Positions 25,366-37,177 of a DNA stretch of 64,000 bases are shown here, piece by piece. The stretch covers positions 62,001 to 126,000 of the forward strand of contig NZ_JAMXAX010000001.1 of NCBI RefSeq assembly GCF_023913775.1, read 5' to 3'. The stretch comes from Acidovorax facilis. GTDB taxonomy: Bacteria > Pseudomonadota > Gammaproteobacteria > Burkholderiales > Burkholderiaceae_C. The translations under genes were made by a program, and so were the position numbers. How positions within the stretch are numbered: the first letter of the stretch is position 1; each line of letters starts with the position of its first letter. The notes under the pieces are model-generated. The model worked only from the letters and a program-made list of their open reading frames with translations. It ran no database searches and was not told the DNA's origin.

Positions 25366-26778
25366 ATGGCTGAATTCAAGGAAATCTCCCCCAACGCCTC
25401 GGCAGGCGCCAAGGTCACGAACTGGTTCGAGAACCGCTTCCCGACCGCTTTTGACGCCTACAAGGTGCACATGTCGGAGTACTACGCTCCGAAGAACTTC
25501 AACTTCTGGTACATCTTCGGCTCGCTGGCCCTCGTTGTGCTGGTGATCCAGATCGTGACCGGCATCTTCCTGGTCATGCACTACAAGCCCGACGCCAGCC
25601 TAGCGTTTGCTTCGGTCGAGTACATCATGCGCGATGTGCCCTGGGGCTGGCTGATCCGCTACATGCACTCCACAGGCGCCTCAGCGTTCTTTGTGGTGGT
25701 GTACCTGCACATGTTCCGTGGCCTTATCTACGGCAGCTACCGCAAGCCGCGCGAACTGGTCTGGATCTTCGGCTGCGCCATCTTCCTGTGCCTGATGGCC
25801 GAGGCCTTCATGGGCTATCTGCTGCCCTGGGGCCAGATGTCGTACTGGGGCGCCCAGGTGATCGTGAACCTGTTCGCTGCCATTCCCTTCATCGGTCCTG
25901 ATCTGGCCTTGCTGATCCGTGGCGACTTCGTGGTGGGCGATGCCACGCTGAACCGCTTCTTCAGCTTCCATGTGATCGCTGTCCCGCTGGTGCTGCTCGG
26001 CTTGGTGGTGGCCCACTTGCTGGCGTTGCACGACGTGGGTTCCAACAATCCCGATGGCGTGGAAATCAAGGGCCCCAAGGCGCCCAAGGATGCCAATGGC
26101 AAGCCGCTCGATGGCGTGCCTTTCCATCCCTACTACACGGTGCACGACATCTTCGCGCTGAGCATGTTCCTGATGGCGTTCACGGCCGTGGTGTTCTTTG
26201 CGCCTGAGTTTGGTGGCTACTTCCTGGAGTACAACAACTTCATCCCGGCCGATCCGCTGGTGACGCCGTTGCACATCGCGCCGGTCTGGTACTTCACACC
26301 GTTCTACTCGATGCTGCGTGCCATCACGACCGAGATGATGTACGTTCTGGTGCTGTGTGTGCTGGCGGGTGCTGCCTTTGGTGTGTTCAAGGCCAAGTTG
26401 CCCAGCTTCATCAAGGTCGGCATCGCTGGTGCTGCCGTCGTGGCGGCGGTGCTGATGCTGTCGATCGATGCCAAGTTCTGGGGTGTGGTGGTGATGGGGG
26501 GTGCCGTGATCATCCTGTTCTTCCTGCCCTGGCTGGACCACAGCCCGGTGAAGTCGATCCGCTACCGTCCCGACTGGCACAAGTACCTGTACGGCGTGTT
26601 CGTGATCATCTTCCTGATCCTGGGCTACCTGGGTGTGCAACCCCCTTCGCCCATTGGCGAACGTGTGTCGCAGGTGGGTACGCTGTTCTACTTTGGGTTC
26701 TTCCTGCTGATGCCCTGGTGGAGCCGTATTGGCGAGGCCAAGGCCGTGCCCGACCGCGTGACCTTTGTGGCGCACTGA
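25366..26778 (+). CDS. petB: Cytochrome bc1 complex, cytochrome b
   Basis: Membrane core of the bc1 complex, 470 residues. Haem-ligand histidines lie in IRYMHSTGASAFFVVVYLHM and FSFHVIAVPLVLLGLVVAHL. The Qo-site motif appears as DPLVTPLHIAPVWYFTPFYS (a PEWY-type position reading PVWY). Eight or more hydrophobic segments are visible, the last ones (VGTLFYFGFFLLMPWW) in the C-terminal extension usual in betaproteobacteria. It is followed by petC 19 bp later. Confidence 0.97.
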   Translation: MAEFKEISPNASAGAKVTNWFENRFPTAFDAYKVHMSEYYAPKNFNFWYIFGSLALVVLVIQIVTGIFLVMHYKPDASLAFASVEYIMRDVPWGWLIRYMHSTGASAFFVVVYLHMFRGLIYGSYRKPRELVWIFGCAIFLCLMAEAFMGYLLPWGQMSYWGAQVIVNLFAAIPFIGPDLALLIRGDFVVGDATLNRFFSFHVIAVPLVLLGLVVAHLLALHDVGSNNPDGVEIKGPKAPKDANGKPLDGVPFHPYYTVHDIFALSMFLMAFTAVVFFAPEFGGYFLEYNNFIPADPLVTPLHIAPVWYFTPFYSMLRAITTEMMYVLVLCVLAGAAFGVFKAKLPSFIKVGIAGAAVVAAVLMLSIDAKFWGVVVMGGAVIILFFLPWLDHSPVKSIRYRPDWHKYLYGVFVIIFLILGYLGVQPPSPIGERVSQVGTLFYFGFFLLMPWWSRIGEAKAVPDRVTFVAH

Positions 26779-26797
26779 GCCCCAGGAGATAACAACA

Positions 26798-27556
26798 ATG
26801 AAGAAAATCATCCTCACGTTGGTGGCCGCCCTGGGTCTGGCTGCTGGCTCTGCACTGGCTGCGGGCGGTGGCATTCCGCTGGACAAGGCCCCCGTCAAGA
26901 CGAACGATCTGGCCTCGCTGCAAAATGGCGCCAAGGTTTTCGTCAACTATTGCCTGAATTGCCACTCCGCAGCGTTCATGCGGTTCAATCGCCTGAAAGA
27001 CATCGGTTTGACCGATCAGCAGGTCAAGGACAACCTGCTGTTCACTACGGACAAGGTCGGCGAAACCATGAAGGCGGCGATTGATCCCAAGCAGGCCAAG
27101 GCCTGGTTTGGTGCCAATCCCCCCGATCTGACCGTGATCGCCCGTTCGCGTGCTGGCGCCGGTGGTTCGGGTGCGGATTACCTGTACACCTACCTGCGTA
27201 CTTACTACCGCGACGAAACCAAGCCGACCGGCTGGAACAATCTCGTGTTCCCCAACGTGGGCATGCCCCACGTGTTGTGGGAGCTGCAGGGTGATCGCCG
27301 CCCAGTGTTTGAAGAGCACGAAAGCCATGGCCACAAGACCCAGGTTTTCAAGGGTTGGGAGCAGGTCAGGCCTGGTCTGATGACCCCACTGCAGTACGAC
27401 CAGACTGTGGGTGACCTGGTGAACTACATGCAGTGGATGGCAGAACCCGCGCAAAACACCCGCAAGCGAGTGGGTGTCTGGGTGCTGATTTTCCTGGGTG
27501 TGTTCACGGTGATTGCCTGGAGGCTCAACGCAGCCTTCTGGAAAGATGTGAAGTAA
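26798..27556 (+). CDS. petC: Cytochrome bc1 complex, cytochrome c1
   Basis: Periplasmic haem c subunit that passes electrons to cytochrome c. I start at ATG 26798 after CCAGGAGATAAC. It has 252 residues: signal peptide 1 to about 22 (KIILTLVAALGLAAGSALAA), haem site CLNCHSAAFMR, the methionine-ligand region FPNVGMPHVLWELQG, and a C-terminal anchor VLIFLGVFTVIAWRLNAAFW. It closes the petABC operon; two hairpins with T-runs follow. Confidence 0.96.
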   Translation: MKKIILTLVAALGLAAGSALAAGGGIPLDKAPVKTNDLASLQNGAKVFVNYCLNCHSAAFMRFNRLKDIGLTDQQVKDNLLFTTDKVGETMKAAIDPKQAKAWFGANPPDLTVIARSRAGAGGSGADYLYTYLRTYYRDETKPTGWNNLVFPNVGMPHVLWELQGDRRPVFEEHESHGHKTQVFKGWEQVRPGLMTPLQYDQTVGDLVNYMQWMAEPAQNTRKRVGVWVLIFLGVFTVIAWRLNAAFWKDVK

Positions 27557-27583
27557 CGCGCGCAGCAGTCATATCCATTGAAA

Positions 27584-27611
27584 GCACCCTTCGGGGTGCC
27601 TTGGTTTTTTT
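27584..27611 (+). terminator. Rho-independent terminator after petC
   Basis: GCACCC (27584-27589), TTCG loop, GGGTGC (27594-27599), then a T-rich tail (CTTGGTTTTTTT). A UUCG-type loop and T-run make this a convincing terminator of petABC. Confidence 0.85.
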
Positions 27612-27614
27612 GCA

Positions 27615-27650
27615 GAGTGGGCGCTTTTGGCGTCCCACTCTTTTGATTTT
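27615..27650 (+). terminator. Second hairpin with T-run, before sspA
   Basis: GAGTGGG (27615-27621) pairs with CCCACTC (27634-27640); the inner CGC/GCG can extend the stem around TTTT. The tail is TTTTGATTTTT. It may be a tandem terminator or lie in the sspA leader, 16 bp before the sspA ATG once the tail is counted. Confidence 0.65.
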
Positions 27651-27665
27651 TAGGAGCCTCCCACC

Positions 27666-28277
27666 ATGATGGTGCTTTACTCGGGTACGACCTGTCCCTT
27701 CTCCCACCGCTGCCGTTTTGTCTTGTTCGAAAAGGGCATGGACTTTGAAATCCGCGATGTGGACCTGTACAACAAGCCCGAAGACATCAGCGTGATGAAC
27801 CCCTACGGCCAGGTTCCCATTCTGGTCGAGCGCGATCTGATCCTGTACGAGTCGAACATCATCAACGAGTACATCGACGAGCGCTTCCCCCATCCCCAGC
27901 TGATGCCCGGCGACCCCGTAGACCGCGCCCGTGTGCGCCTGTTCCTGCTCAACTTCGAGAAGGAGTTGTTCGTGCACGTGAACATCCTGGAGTCGCGCGC
28001 GACCAAGGGCAACGAAAAGGCGCTGGAAAAGGCGCGTGCGCACATCCGTGACCGCCTGACGCAGCTGGCTCCTGTGTTCCTCAAGAACAAGTACATGCTG
28101 GGCGACAACTTCTCCATGCTCGACGTGGCCATTGCCCCGCTGCTGTGGCGCCTCGACTACTATGGCATCGACCTCAGCAAGAATGCAGCTCCGCTGCTCA
28201 AGTATGCAGAACGCATCTTCTCGCGCCCTGCGTACATCGAGGCGTTGACCCCATCCGAGAAGGTCATGCGCAAGTAA
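27666..28277 (+). CDS. sspA: Stringent starvation protein A
   Basis: Glutathione S-transferase-fold protein that binds RNA polymerase and modulates transcription under starvation and acid stress. It has 203 residues; the N-terminal thioredoxin-like domain starts MMVLYSGTTCPFSHRCRFVL and the conserved surface patch is NPYGQVPILVERDLILYES. It is followed after 48 bp by sspB, the classic sspAB pair downstream of petABC. Confidence 0.96.
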   Translation: MMVLYSGTTCPFSHRCRFVLFEKGMDFEIRDVDLYNKPEDISVMNPYGQVPILVERDLILYESNIINEYIDERFPHPQLMPGDPVDRARVRLFLLNFEKELFVHVNILESRATKGNEKALEKARAHIRDRLTQLAPVFLKNKYMLGDNFSMLDVAIAPLLWRLDYYGIDLSKNAAPLLKYAERIFSRPAYIEALTPSEKVMRK

Positions 28278-28325
28278 CTTGCGGCCTGCCCCGTTCCCTA
28301 TTCACAGCAGTTGCCTTTCACCTTC

Positions 28326-28877
28326 ATGACCGCACAGGAATCTACGTCCACACGCCCGTACCTCATTCGTGCCTTGTACGAGTGGTGCACCGACAACGGG
28401 CTGACGCCGTATGTGGCGGTGCGTGTCGATGACTCGGTGCAGGTGCCTCGTGAATACGTGAAGGATGGTGAGATCGTCCTGAACATCAGTTTTGATGCGA
28501 CAAGCGCCTTGCAACTGGGCAACGATTTCATCGAGTTCAAGGCCCGGTTTGGCGGCAAGCCGCGTGAGATCCTCGTGCCGGTGGGGCGGGTGATCGCCAT
28601 CTATGCCCGTGAAAACGGGCAGGGTATGGCGTTTCCGCCCCCGGTGGATGTGCTGGCTGGTGGTGCGGCTGCTGCCGGGGCCATCGCGCCCATGCTGGCA
28701 GAAGCGGTGTCTTCCGAAGATGCTACTGCTGCAAGTGGAGCGCAAACTTCCGAGGACCGCGTGGTGCAGTTGGTGTCTGCGGATGACGGCAGGAAAGATG
28801 GCGACGAAGGGGGTGACGCACCGCGACCACCTCCGGCTGCGGGTGGTGCTCGGCCATCGCTCAAGCGGGTGAAATAA
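28326..28877 (+). CDS. sspB: SspB, adaptor of the ClpXP protease
   Basis: Delivers ssrA-tagged proteins to ClpXP. I start at ATG 28326 (MTAQESTSTRPYLIRALYEW). It has 183 residues: a folded N-terminal half with tag-binding core YVAVRVDDSVQVP and IEFKARFGGKPREILVPVGR, a long acidic Ala-rich linker, and the C-terminal ClpX-docking tail RPSLKRVK. The linker is longer than in E. coli SspB but of similar character. Confidence 0.94.
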   Translation: MTAQESTSTRPYLIRALYEWCTDNGLTPYVAVRVDDSVQVPREYVKDGEIVLNISFDATSALQLGNDFIEFKARFGGKPREILVPVGRVIAIYARENGQGMAFPPPVDVLAGGAAAAGAIAPMLAEAVSSEDATAASGAQTSEDRVVQLVSADDGRKDGDEGGDAPRPPPAAGGARPSLKRVK

Positions 28878-28892
28878 CCGCCCCTTGTTTTT

Positions 28893-28919
28893 TTGAGGCT
28901 GCTTTTTCCACGATAAAAT
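28893..28919 (+). promoter_or_regulatory. Possible tRNA-Thr promoter
   Basis: TTGAGG (28893-28898) and TAAAAT (28914-28919) are separated by 15 bp, 9 bp before the tRNA. The spacer is short, so this is tentative. Confidence 0.4.
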
Positions 28920-28928
28920 GCAGCCTTC

Positions 28929-29004
28929 GCCGGTTTAGCTCAGTTGGTAGAGCACCCGCCTTGTAAGCGGTAGGTCGTCAGTTCGATTCCGACAACCGGC
29001 ACCA
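28929..29004 (+). tRNA. tRNA-Thr (anticodon TGT)
   Basis: A 76-nt cloverleaf beginning GCCGGTTTAGCTCAG and ending with an encoded CCA. The anticodon TGT is at 28962-28964 inside the loop CTTGTAA; the T arm is GTTCGATTC. The acceptor strands GCCGGTT and AACCGGC pair fully. The outermost anticodon-stem pair is a mismatch, which is tolerated. Confidence 0.97.
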
Positions 29005-29050
29005 GTTTTCTCCTGTTCCTCACCGCATTCCCTGATCCTGGCGTTGACCG

Positions 29051-29350
29051 TCAGGTTTGAACTTTCAGGCGAATCGCGTTAACCTCCCACCCCCGGCTGC
29101 GCAAATGCGCCTGCAAAGCAGGCAGCAGTTGGCGTATTTTTGCCGCGGCGGCATTGCTTTTGACCAGCAGGCACCAGGAGTCTCCATCAATGGGGCCGGC
29201 CTGGATCGCTGGGCGCAGCGCCGCAGGAATCAGCATTTCAATGGCCTTGAGCCGATCACTGGAGTCGCGTGTCAGCGCTGTGAGCTTGGCCAGCGTGGGA
29301 GAGTCCTCGCTGGCTTGCTGCAGGGTGACGGCGTAGTGGCGGCGGTTCAT
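29051..29350 (-). CDS. DciA-like (DUF721) protein
   Basis: A 99-residue protein, start MNRRHYAVTLQQASEDSPTL at 29350. The pattern IEMLIPAALRPAIQAGPIDG then WCLLVKSNAAAAKIRQLLPA fits the DUF721/DciA fold, proteins implicated in loading the replicative helicase DnaB where no DnaC exists. The N-terminal part is short. It is divergent from the M23 peptidase gene; the two ATG codons overlap on opposite strands if the upstream peptidase start were used. Confidence 0.7.
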   Translation of the reverse strand: MNRRHYAVTLQQASEDSPTLAKLTALTRDSSDRLKAIEMLIPAALRPAIQAGPIDGDSWCLLVKSNAAAAKIRQLLPALQAHLRSRGWEVNAIRLKVQT

Positions 29351-29381
29351 GGTGTGCGTCTTCGGGCGTGGAGAATTCGTA

Positions 29382-30365
29382 GTGCATCTGATTATCACGG
29401 ACGCCAGGCTGGCGCGCAGCCGGGCCATTCACTTGTCGGGCACCCGCCTGATCCTGGCAGGGCTCTTGCTGTCGCTGTGCCTCATGCTGGTGGCTGTGAC
29501 GCTGTACCACTGGGTGTTTCTCAAGGGCGCGCGTGAAGGCTGGCCCATTGTGGGGTCATTGGTACGGCTGGTCGTCAAGGACGAGTTTGCAGAGCGGGAC
29601 CGTTTCATGCGTGCCAATCTGGATGCCATGGCCCGCCGCGTTGGCGAGATGCAGGCCCGCATGGTGCAGCTGGAATCCTTGGGCGACCGCGTGCTGGGCC
29701 TTGCAGGCATGGCGCCGGCCGATGTCCAGAAGTCCGATGGGCGTGGAGGGGTGTTGGTCAGTGCACGCAATCTCTCCATGGAGGAACTGCAATCCACCCT
29801 TGACGAGCTGGAGCGCCTGACCAACCAGCGTGTGGATTTGATGACCGTGCTCGAATCGCGCCTTTTTGACCAGCACATCCGCAAGAAGATGATTCCTACC
29901 CATGCGCCTGTCACCGGACGGGTGCCGGGCTCGGCGTTTGGCTGGCGCGTAGACCCAATCACCGGCCAGTCGGCCTTGCACACGGGCCTGGATTTTCAGG
30001 CAGATACCGGAACACCGATCCTGGCAGCTGCGGGGGGTGTAGTCGTGACGCAGGAATACCATCCGGCTTACGGCAACATGATCGAGGTGGACCACGGCAA
30101 CCAGCTGGTCACGCGCTACGCCCACGCATCGCGCACCTTGGTCAAGCAGGGCGACATCGTACGCCGTGGCCAGAAGATTGCCGAAGTGGGAACCACAGGG
30201 CGTTCCACCGGTCCCCACCTTCACTTTGAGGTGCTGGTGCAAGGGGTTTTCCAGGACCCACAGAAGTTTCTCAGCGCTGGTGGCACGGCTGCGGGCGCGC
30301 AGGTTGCGGCGATCCAGCCGCACGCATCGCCCGGCCAGCCGGCCATACCTGCAGCGGGCAGGTAA
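29382..30365 (+). CDS. M23 family metallopeptidase (LytM domain)
   Basis: Predicted peptidoglycan endopeptidase or its activator. I choose the GTG at 29382 (VHLIITDARLARSRAIHLSG), which has a GTGGAG site 8 bp upstream; the frame also opens at ATG 29349, which would collide with the divergent gene. About 327 residues: membrane segment LILAGLLLSLCLMLVAVTLY, a coiled-coil-like region, then the LytM domain with HTGLDFQADTGTPI and GPHLHFEVLVQG zinc motifs. It commonly precedes secA. Confidence 0.9.
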   Translation: MHLIITDARLARSRAIHLSGTRLILAGLLLSLCLMLVAVTLYHWVFLKGAREGWPIVGSLVRLVVKDEFAERDRFMRANLDAMARRVGEMQARMVQLESLGDRVLGLAGMAPADVQKSDGRGGVLVSARNLSMEELQSTLDELERLTNQRVDLMTVLESRLFDQHIRKKMIPTHAPVTGRVPGSAFGWRVDPITGQSALHTGLDFQADTGTPILAAAGGVVVTQEYHPAYGNMIEVDHGNQLVTRYAHASRTLVKQGDIVRRGQKIAEVGTTGRSTGPHLHFEVLVQGVFQDPQKFLSAGGTAAGAQVAAIQPHASPGQPAIPAAGR

Positions 30366-30371
30366 AATCGC

Positions 30372-30427
30372 GGGTCCGGTGTTCATGGCCCGGGATTGCA
30401 GTGCTTGCAATCCTTGGTGATGGACCC
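30372..30427 (+). promoter_or_regulatory. Nested hairpin in the secA leader
   Basis: GGGTCC (30372-30377) can pair with GGACCC (30422-30427), enclosing GGATTGCA (30393-30400) facing TGCAATCC (30406-30413), a perfect 8-bp stem with a 5-nt loop. No T-run follows. It lies 76 bp before secA and has no obvious SecM-type reading frame beside it. Confidence 0.5.
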
Positions 30428-30502
30428 ACCTGAACTCAATTCATCTTAGGGATTTCGGTCGCTTGACGCGCTGCTTGCAGCGGGGCAGGCGGTCCTGTTC
30501 GC

Positions 30503-33256
<2,754 letters not shown>

Positions 33257-33272
33257 TTTCCTGATCCACACA

Positions 33273-33296
33273 ACACGGGCTTCGGCCCGTGTTTTC
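33273..33296 (+). terminator. Rho-independent terminator after secA
   Basis: ACACGGGC (33273-33280), TTCG loop, GCCCGTGT (33285-33292), then TTTTC. A stable stem with a UUCG-type loop; the T-run is short. Confidence 0.8.
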
Positions 33297-33351
33297 ATTG
33301 GCGTGCCACGGTTTTCCGGATAATCGGCCGCAGTTTTTCAGAAGGACCCCC

Positions 33352-34581
33352 ATGCCCGTCAATCTCGTTGCCCCCGTTGCCGCTGATCTGCACCCGATTG
33401 CTGGAGTGCGCATTGGCGTTGCCGAAGCCGGTGTGCGCAAAGCCAACCGCAAGGATCTCACCGTGTTCCTGCTGGATGCGGGCGCCAGCGTGGCGGGCGT
33501 GTTCACGCAGAACCGTTTTTGTGCGGCGCCGGTGCAGATCAGCCGCGACCACCTTGCCAGCGGGCAGCCCATCCGCGCCATGCTGATCAACACCGGCAAT
33601 GCCAACGCTGGCACGGGCGCTGATGGCCTGGCGCGTGCGCGCGCCACCTGCGTTGCCCTCGCGCGCCAGCTCAGCGTAGCGCCCGAGCAGATTCTGCCGT
33701 TTTCCACCGGTGTGATCATGGAGCCGCTGCCCAATGACCGCATCGAGGCAGGCCTGCCCGCCGCCATTGCCGACGCGCAGCCGGGCCACTGGGCGCGCGC
33801 TGCAGAAGGCATCATGACCACGGACACCTTGCCCAAGGCCTTTTCTGCCCAAGTGCCGATTGGTGGTGCCACCGTGTCCATCACCGGCATCAGCAAGGGC
33901 GCGGGCATGATCCGGCCCAACATGGCCACCATGCTCGGCTTCATGGCCACGGACGCTTGCGTGGCCCCTGCCGTCATGCAGCAGCTGGCTCGCGAACTGG
34001 CCGACGGCTCGTTCAACCGCGTCACCATCGATGGCGACACCTCCACCAACGATTCATTTGTGGTGGTGGCGACCAACAAGGCCGCGCATGCGCCCATCAC
34101 TTCTCTGGCAAGCGCCGAGGGCCAGGCCCTCAAGGCCGCCATGCTGGCGGTATCGCAAAAGCTCGCCCAGGCCATTGTGCGCGACGGCGAAGGCGCTACC
34201 AAGTTCATCACCGTGCAGGTAGAAGGTGGCAAGACCGGCGAAGAGTGCCGCAAGGTGGCGTACGCCATCGCCCATTCGCCGTTGGTAAAAACCGCGTTCT
34301 ATGCCAGCGACCCAAACCTGGGCCGCATCCTCGCGGCCGTGGGCTACGCGGGCATTGACGACCTCGACCAGACCGGTATTGATCTGTACCTGGACGACGT
34401 ACACGTGGCCATTCAGGGCGGACGCAACCCCGCCTACCGCGAGGAAGACGGCCAGCGTGTGATGAAGCAAAGCGAGATCACGGTGCGTGTGCTGCTGGGC
34501 CGGGGCGAGGCTTCCGACACGGTGTGGACCTGCGATTTCAGCCACGAGTACGTCACGATCAATGCGGACTATCGTTCGTAA
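33352..34581 (+). CDS. argJ: Glutamate N-acetyltransferase / ornithine acetyltransferase
   Basis: Arginine synthesis enzyme that recycles the acetyl group from acetylornithine to glutamate. I start at ATG 33352 ([20 protein letters not shown]). It has 409 residues. The self-cleavage site with the nucleophilic threonine is in [34 protein letters not shown] is another signature. It autoprocesses into two chains. The gene follows the secA terminator and is followed by a family A element. Confidence 0.97.
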   Translation: MPVNLVAPVAADLHPIAGVRIGVAEAGVRKANRKDLTVFLLDAGASVAGVFTQNRFCAAPVQISRDHLASGQPIRAMLINTGNANAGTGADGLARARATCVALARQLSVAPEQILPFSTGVIMEPLPNDRIEAGLPAAIADAQPGHWARAAEGIMTTDTLPKAFSAQVPIGGATVSITGISKGAGMIRPNMATMLGFMATDACVAPAVMQQLARELADGSFNRVTIDGDTSTNDSFVVVATNKAAHAPITSLASAEGQALKAAMLAVSQKLAQAIVRDGEGATKFITVQVEGGKTGEECRKVAYAIAHSPLVKTAFYASDPNLGRILAAVGYAGIDDLDQTGIDLYLDDVHVAIQGGRNPAYREEDGQRVMKQSEITVRVLLGRGEASDTVWTCDFSHEYVTINADYRS

Positions 34582-34589
34582 AAAACGCT

Positions 34590-34655
34590 CCTATTTTGAT
34601 AGCTTTTGGCGCTGATAGATAAGCGCTAGGCCCGAAATGAATCAAAAATTTGAAC
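34590..34655 (+). repeat. Family A intergenic element, copy 7 (argJ - ATPase)
   Basis: Core TGGCGCT (34607-34613), GATAGAT, AAGCGCT (34621-34627), then AGGCCCGAAATGAATC. The ATPase start ATG at 34637 lies inside the element's tail, so its first codons (MNQKFE) appear to be encoded by the repeat. Confidence 0.87.
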
Positions 34656-35509
34656 ATCTGATCGAGCGGGCCGAGCAGCTGATCGCCCGCATCGAGTCTG
34701 TGCTGCCCCAGCCCCTGGGAGCGCCGGACTGGTCTTTGTCCATCGCCTGGCGTTACCGCAAGCGCAGCAGTGGCCACGGCACCCTGGAGCCCGTGCGCCA
34801 TGTGGCCGCGATGCATTTGGCGGATCTCAAAGAGATCGACGGGCAAAAGGAAAAGATTCAGCGCAATACCGAGCAGTTTGTGTTGGGCAAGCCCGCCAAC
34901 AACGTGCTGCTGACCGGTGCGCGTGGAACCGGCAAGTCATCGCTCATCAAGGCCTGCCTGAATGCGTACGCGGGGCAGGGCCTGCGCCTGATCGAGGTGG
35001 ACAAGGCGGACCTGGTCGACCTGCCGGATATCGTGGATGTGGTGGCCGACCGGCCGGAGAAATTCATCATCTTTTGCGATGACCTGAGCTTTGAAGATGG
35101 CGAGCCCGGCTACAAGGCGCTCAAGTCGATCCTGGATGGATCGGTGGCCGCCGCCACGCCCAATGTGCTGATCTACGCCACCAGCAACCGGCGCCACCTG
35201 TTGCCCGAATACATGGCTGAAAACCTCACGTACACCCACACCGCTGATGGCGAAGTGCACCCCGGTGAAGTGGTGGAGGAGAAGATTTCGCTGTCAGAGC
35301 GGTTTGGCCTGTGGGTGAGCTTCTACCCCTTCAGCCAGGAGGAGTACCTGACCATCGTCGCCCAGTGGCTGGCCTCCTTCGGGGTCTCTGCCGCCGCGAT
35401 TGCAGTGGCCCGGCCCGAGGCGCTGGTCTGGGCGCTGGAGCGCGGCTCGCGCAGTGGCCGCGTGGCCTACCAGTTTGCGCGTGACTATGCGGGGCGCCAC
35501 GATGGTTGA
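34637..35509 (+). CDS. DUF815 family AAA-type ATPase
   Basis: Predicted cytoplasmic ATPase of 290 residues. Walker A is [19 protein letters not shown], Walker B is [20 protein letters not shown], and a sensor-like region is [19 protein letters not shown]. This matches DUF815 (ATP-binding proteins near argJ and mutT in many betaproteobacteria). The cellular role is not established. The stop overlaps the start of the Nudix gene by 8 bp. Confidence 0.88.
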   Translation: MNQKFEHLIERAEQLIARIESVLPQPLGAPDWSLSIAWRYRKRSSGHGTLEPVRHVAAMHLADLKEIDGQKEKIQRNTEQFVLGKPANNVLLTGARGTGKSSLIKACLNAYAGQGLRLIEVDKADLVDLPDIVDVVADRPEKFIIFCDDLSFEDGEPGYKALKSILDGSVAAATPNVLIYATSNRRHLLPEYMAENLTYTHTADGEVHPGEVVEEKISLSERFGLWVSFYPFSQEEYLTIVAQWLASFGVSAAAIAVARPEALVWALERGSRSGRVAYQFARDYAGRHDG

Positions 35510-35972
35510 TTCTGTTGCCGGATCCGCTGCTGCGCCTGCAACACCGGCCGCGACCACGGCGCGCAAGCACACCGAGGTGGCTGTCGGTATCCTCTTGCGG
35601 GCCGATGGCGCGATGTTGCTCTGCACACGCCCGCCGGGAAAGCCTTATGCCGGGTATTGGGAGTTTCCGGGCGGCAAGCTCGAAGCGGGTGAGACCGTGG
35701 AACAGGCGCTGCGCCGCGAGCTGTTGGAAGAGCTGGGCGTGACCATCGGCGCTGCCAGTGTCTGGAAAGTCACGGAACACGACTACCCACATGCCCTGGT
35801 GCGCTTGCACTGGTGCAAGGTCTGGGAATGGTCGGGCGAGTTCGAAATGCGCGAAGGGCAGACCATGGAGTGGCAGCAGATGCCACTGACGGTGTCACCG
35901 GTGCTGCCCGGTGCCTACCCGGTGCTGCAGTGGCTCGCTGAAGAGCGTGGCCTGGAATATTCGCCGGAATGA
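35502..35972 (+). CDS. MutT-like Nudix hydrolase
   Basis: Predicted 8-oxo-dGTP diphosphatase that cleans the nucleotide pool. I start at ATG 35502 ([20 protein letters not shown]), overlapping the ATPase stop. It has 156 residues. The Nudix box is [19 protein letters not shown] followed by EELGV, with the core [19 protein letters not shown]. The N-terminal 20 residues are Ala-rich and may be dispensable. Confidence 0.93.
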   Translation: MVDSVAGSAAAPATPAATTARKHTEVAVGILLRADGAMLLCTRPPGKPYAGYWEFPGGKLEAGETVEQALRRELLEELGVTIGAASVWKVTEHDYPHALVRLHWCKVWEWSGEFEMREGQTMEWQQMPLTVSPVLPGAYPVLQWLAEERGLEYSPE

Positions 35973-35974
35973 CT

Positions 35975-36055
35975 TTCGTTTGCTACTGAATTGGCAGCTG
36001 CTAGAGCCTCACTGGTAAGCGCTAGAGCCCAATTTGTTTGAAATCCTGGGCAATT
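35975..36055 (+). repeat. Family A intergenic element, copy 8 (mutT / yacG gap)
   Basis: Degenerate left half: AGAGCCT (36003-36009), CACTGGT, AAGCGCT (36017-36023), AGAGCCCAATTTGTTTG. It lies in the convergent gap after the Nudix gene and before the yacG stop. Confidence 0.78.
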
Positions 36056-36066
36056 CCCAGTCGAGG

Positions 36067-36285
36067 TCAGTGCTGCAGGCGAGGATCGCCATAAGGTTCG
36101 TCGGCGGGAGGAGCCTCTGCAGGCATGCGGAAATCCTCGCTGGCCCAGGCGCCGAGGTCGATCTGCTTGCACCGCTCGCTGCAGAATGGGCGGTACACGT
36201 TGGCGGGGCTGTAGACACTGTCACCGCCACAACTGGGGCAGGTGACGATGCGTGCTCGTGGTTGGGTGTGCGTAGAGTTGGCCAT
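36067..36285 (-). CDS. yacG: YacG, DNA gyrase inhibitor / zinc protein
   Basis: Small zinc-binding protein, 72 residues from ATG 36285 (MANSTHTQPRARIVTCPSCG); a TTG six codons upstream is also possible. Four cysteines CPSCG and FCSERCKQIDLGAWASEDFR bind zinc. YacG binds GyrB and blocks DNA binding in E. coli. It is the last gene of the pilB-C-D-coaE-zapD-yacG group, an order also seen in gammaproteobacteria. Confidence 0.93.
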   Translation of the reverse strand: MANSTHTQPRARIVTCPSCGGDSVYSPANVYRPFCSERCKQIDLGAWASEDFRMPAEAPPADEPYGDPRLQH

Positions 36286-36336
36286 GCTCGTCGTCGTTCT
36301 CAATGTCCTTGCCTGCTGCCTATCTGGCGCCGCAGC

Positions 36337-37092
36337 TTACGCGCACAGGGTCAGCTCGAAGGCCGCATCTTCATTGCTTGCATGCAGGCGCCCATCACTT
36401 TCCAGGCGCATGAGCCGCACCGAGACGATCAGGCGGTTGCCACTGATCTCGGGAATCAGGTTCAGGGCCGGGTCAATGCGCAGACGCAGCAACTGGAATG
36501 TGCGGCCCTGCGGCAGGTTCTGCTGAAATTGACCGCGCTCTGCTGCCACCTTCTGGGGAACGCCAGAGTCGCGCAGCAGCTTGAGCAACACATAGATGGA
36601 TTCGGCCAGCGGGGCCAGGGTCGATGCCCACTCTTCAAGGGCCTGCTGGCGCACACCCGGTTCATGGTGCTGCCACGCGTAATACGCAGGCAAATCGAAC
36701 CCGCAGGTGCCACCGGGAATGCCCACCCGGCTGCGGATGCTCATCAGCCAGTCGTTTTCGGTGAGCAGGTGTCCGGACTTGCCTGATTGGGTGTTGAGAG
36801 CTGTGAAACAACGGTCGAGCTGGGCAATGACTGCGTCAAGGGCCGCTTCGGAGATCGAGGGATTGCCACGGTAGCTATCGAGCTGGTGCTTGTGCTTCTC
36901 GATGTCCTTGAGCACATCCGACTTGAGGTCGGCCCGTGCCGCCACATCCATGATTTCGAAGATGGTGACCAGCGCAAAGTGGTGGTCGAGCGCGTGGGAA
37001 CGGGGAATCAGTTCTCCCAATCGGCGGAACAACTGCTCAAGCCGCAGATAGGTTCTGAGACGCTCGTTAAAGGGATATTCGTAAAGGATCAC
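36337..37092 (-). CDS. zapD: ZapD, cell division factor
   Basis: FtsZ-binding protein that bundles protofilaments at the division ring. It has 251 residues, mostly helical, starting MILYEYPFNERLRTYLRLEQ; a conserved charged surface includes SIRSRVGIPGGTCGFDLPAY, and the C-terminus ends in a beta region (GRTFQLLRLRID). It lies between coaE and yacG. Confidence 0.93.
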   Translation of the reverse strand: MILYEYPFNERLRTYLRLEQLFRRLGELIPRSHALDHHFALVTIFEIMDVAARADLKSDVLKDIEKHKHQLDSYRGNPSISEAALDAVIAQLDRCFTALNTQSGKSGHLLTENDWLMSIRSRVGIPGGTCGFDLPAYYAWQHHEPGVRQQALEEWASTLAPLAESIYVLLKLLRDSGVPQKVAAERGQFQQNLPQGRTFQLLRLRIDPALNLIPEISGNRLIVSVRLMRLESDGRLHASNEDAAFELTLCA

Positions 37093-37177
37093 GCTGGCGG
37101 GTTCCTGGGGGCTCAGGGAGTATTCTGACGCCGGTGGCGCACGGCATGGGGTGAAAGCACAAACGGTTTCGTTCGCA

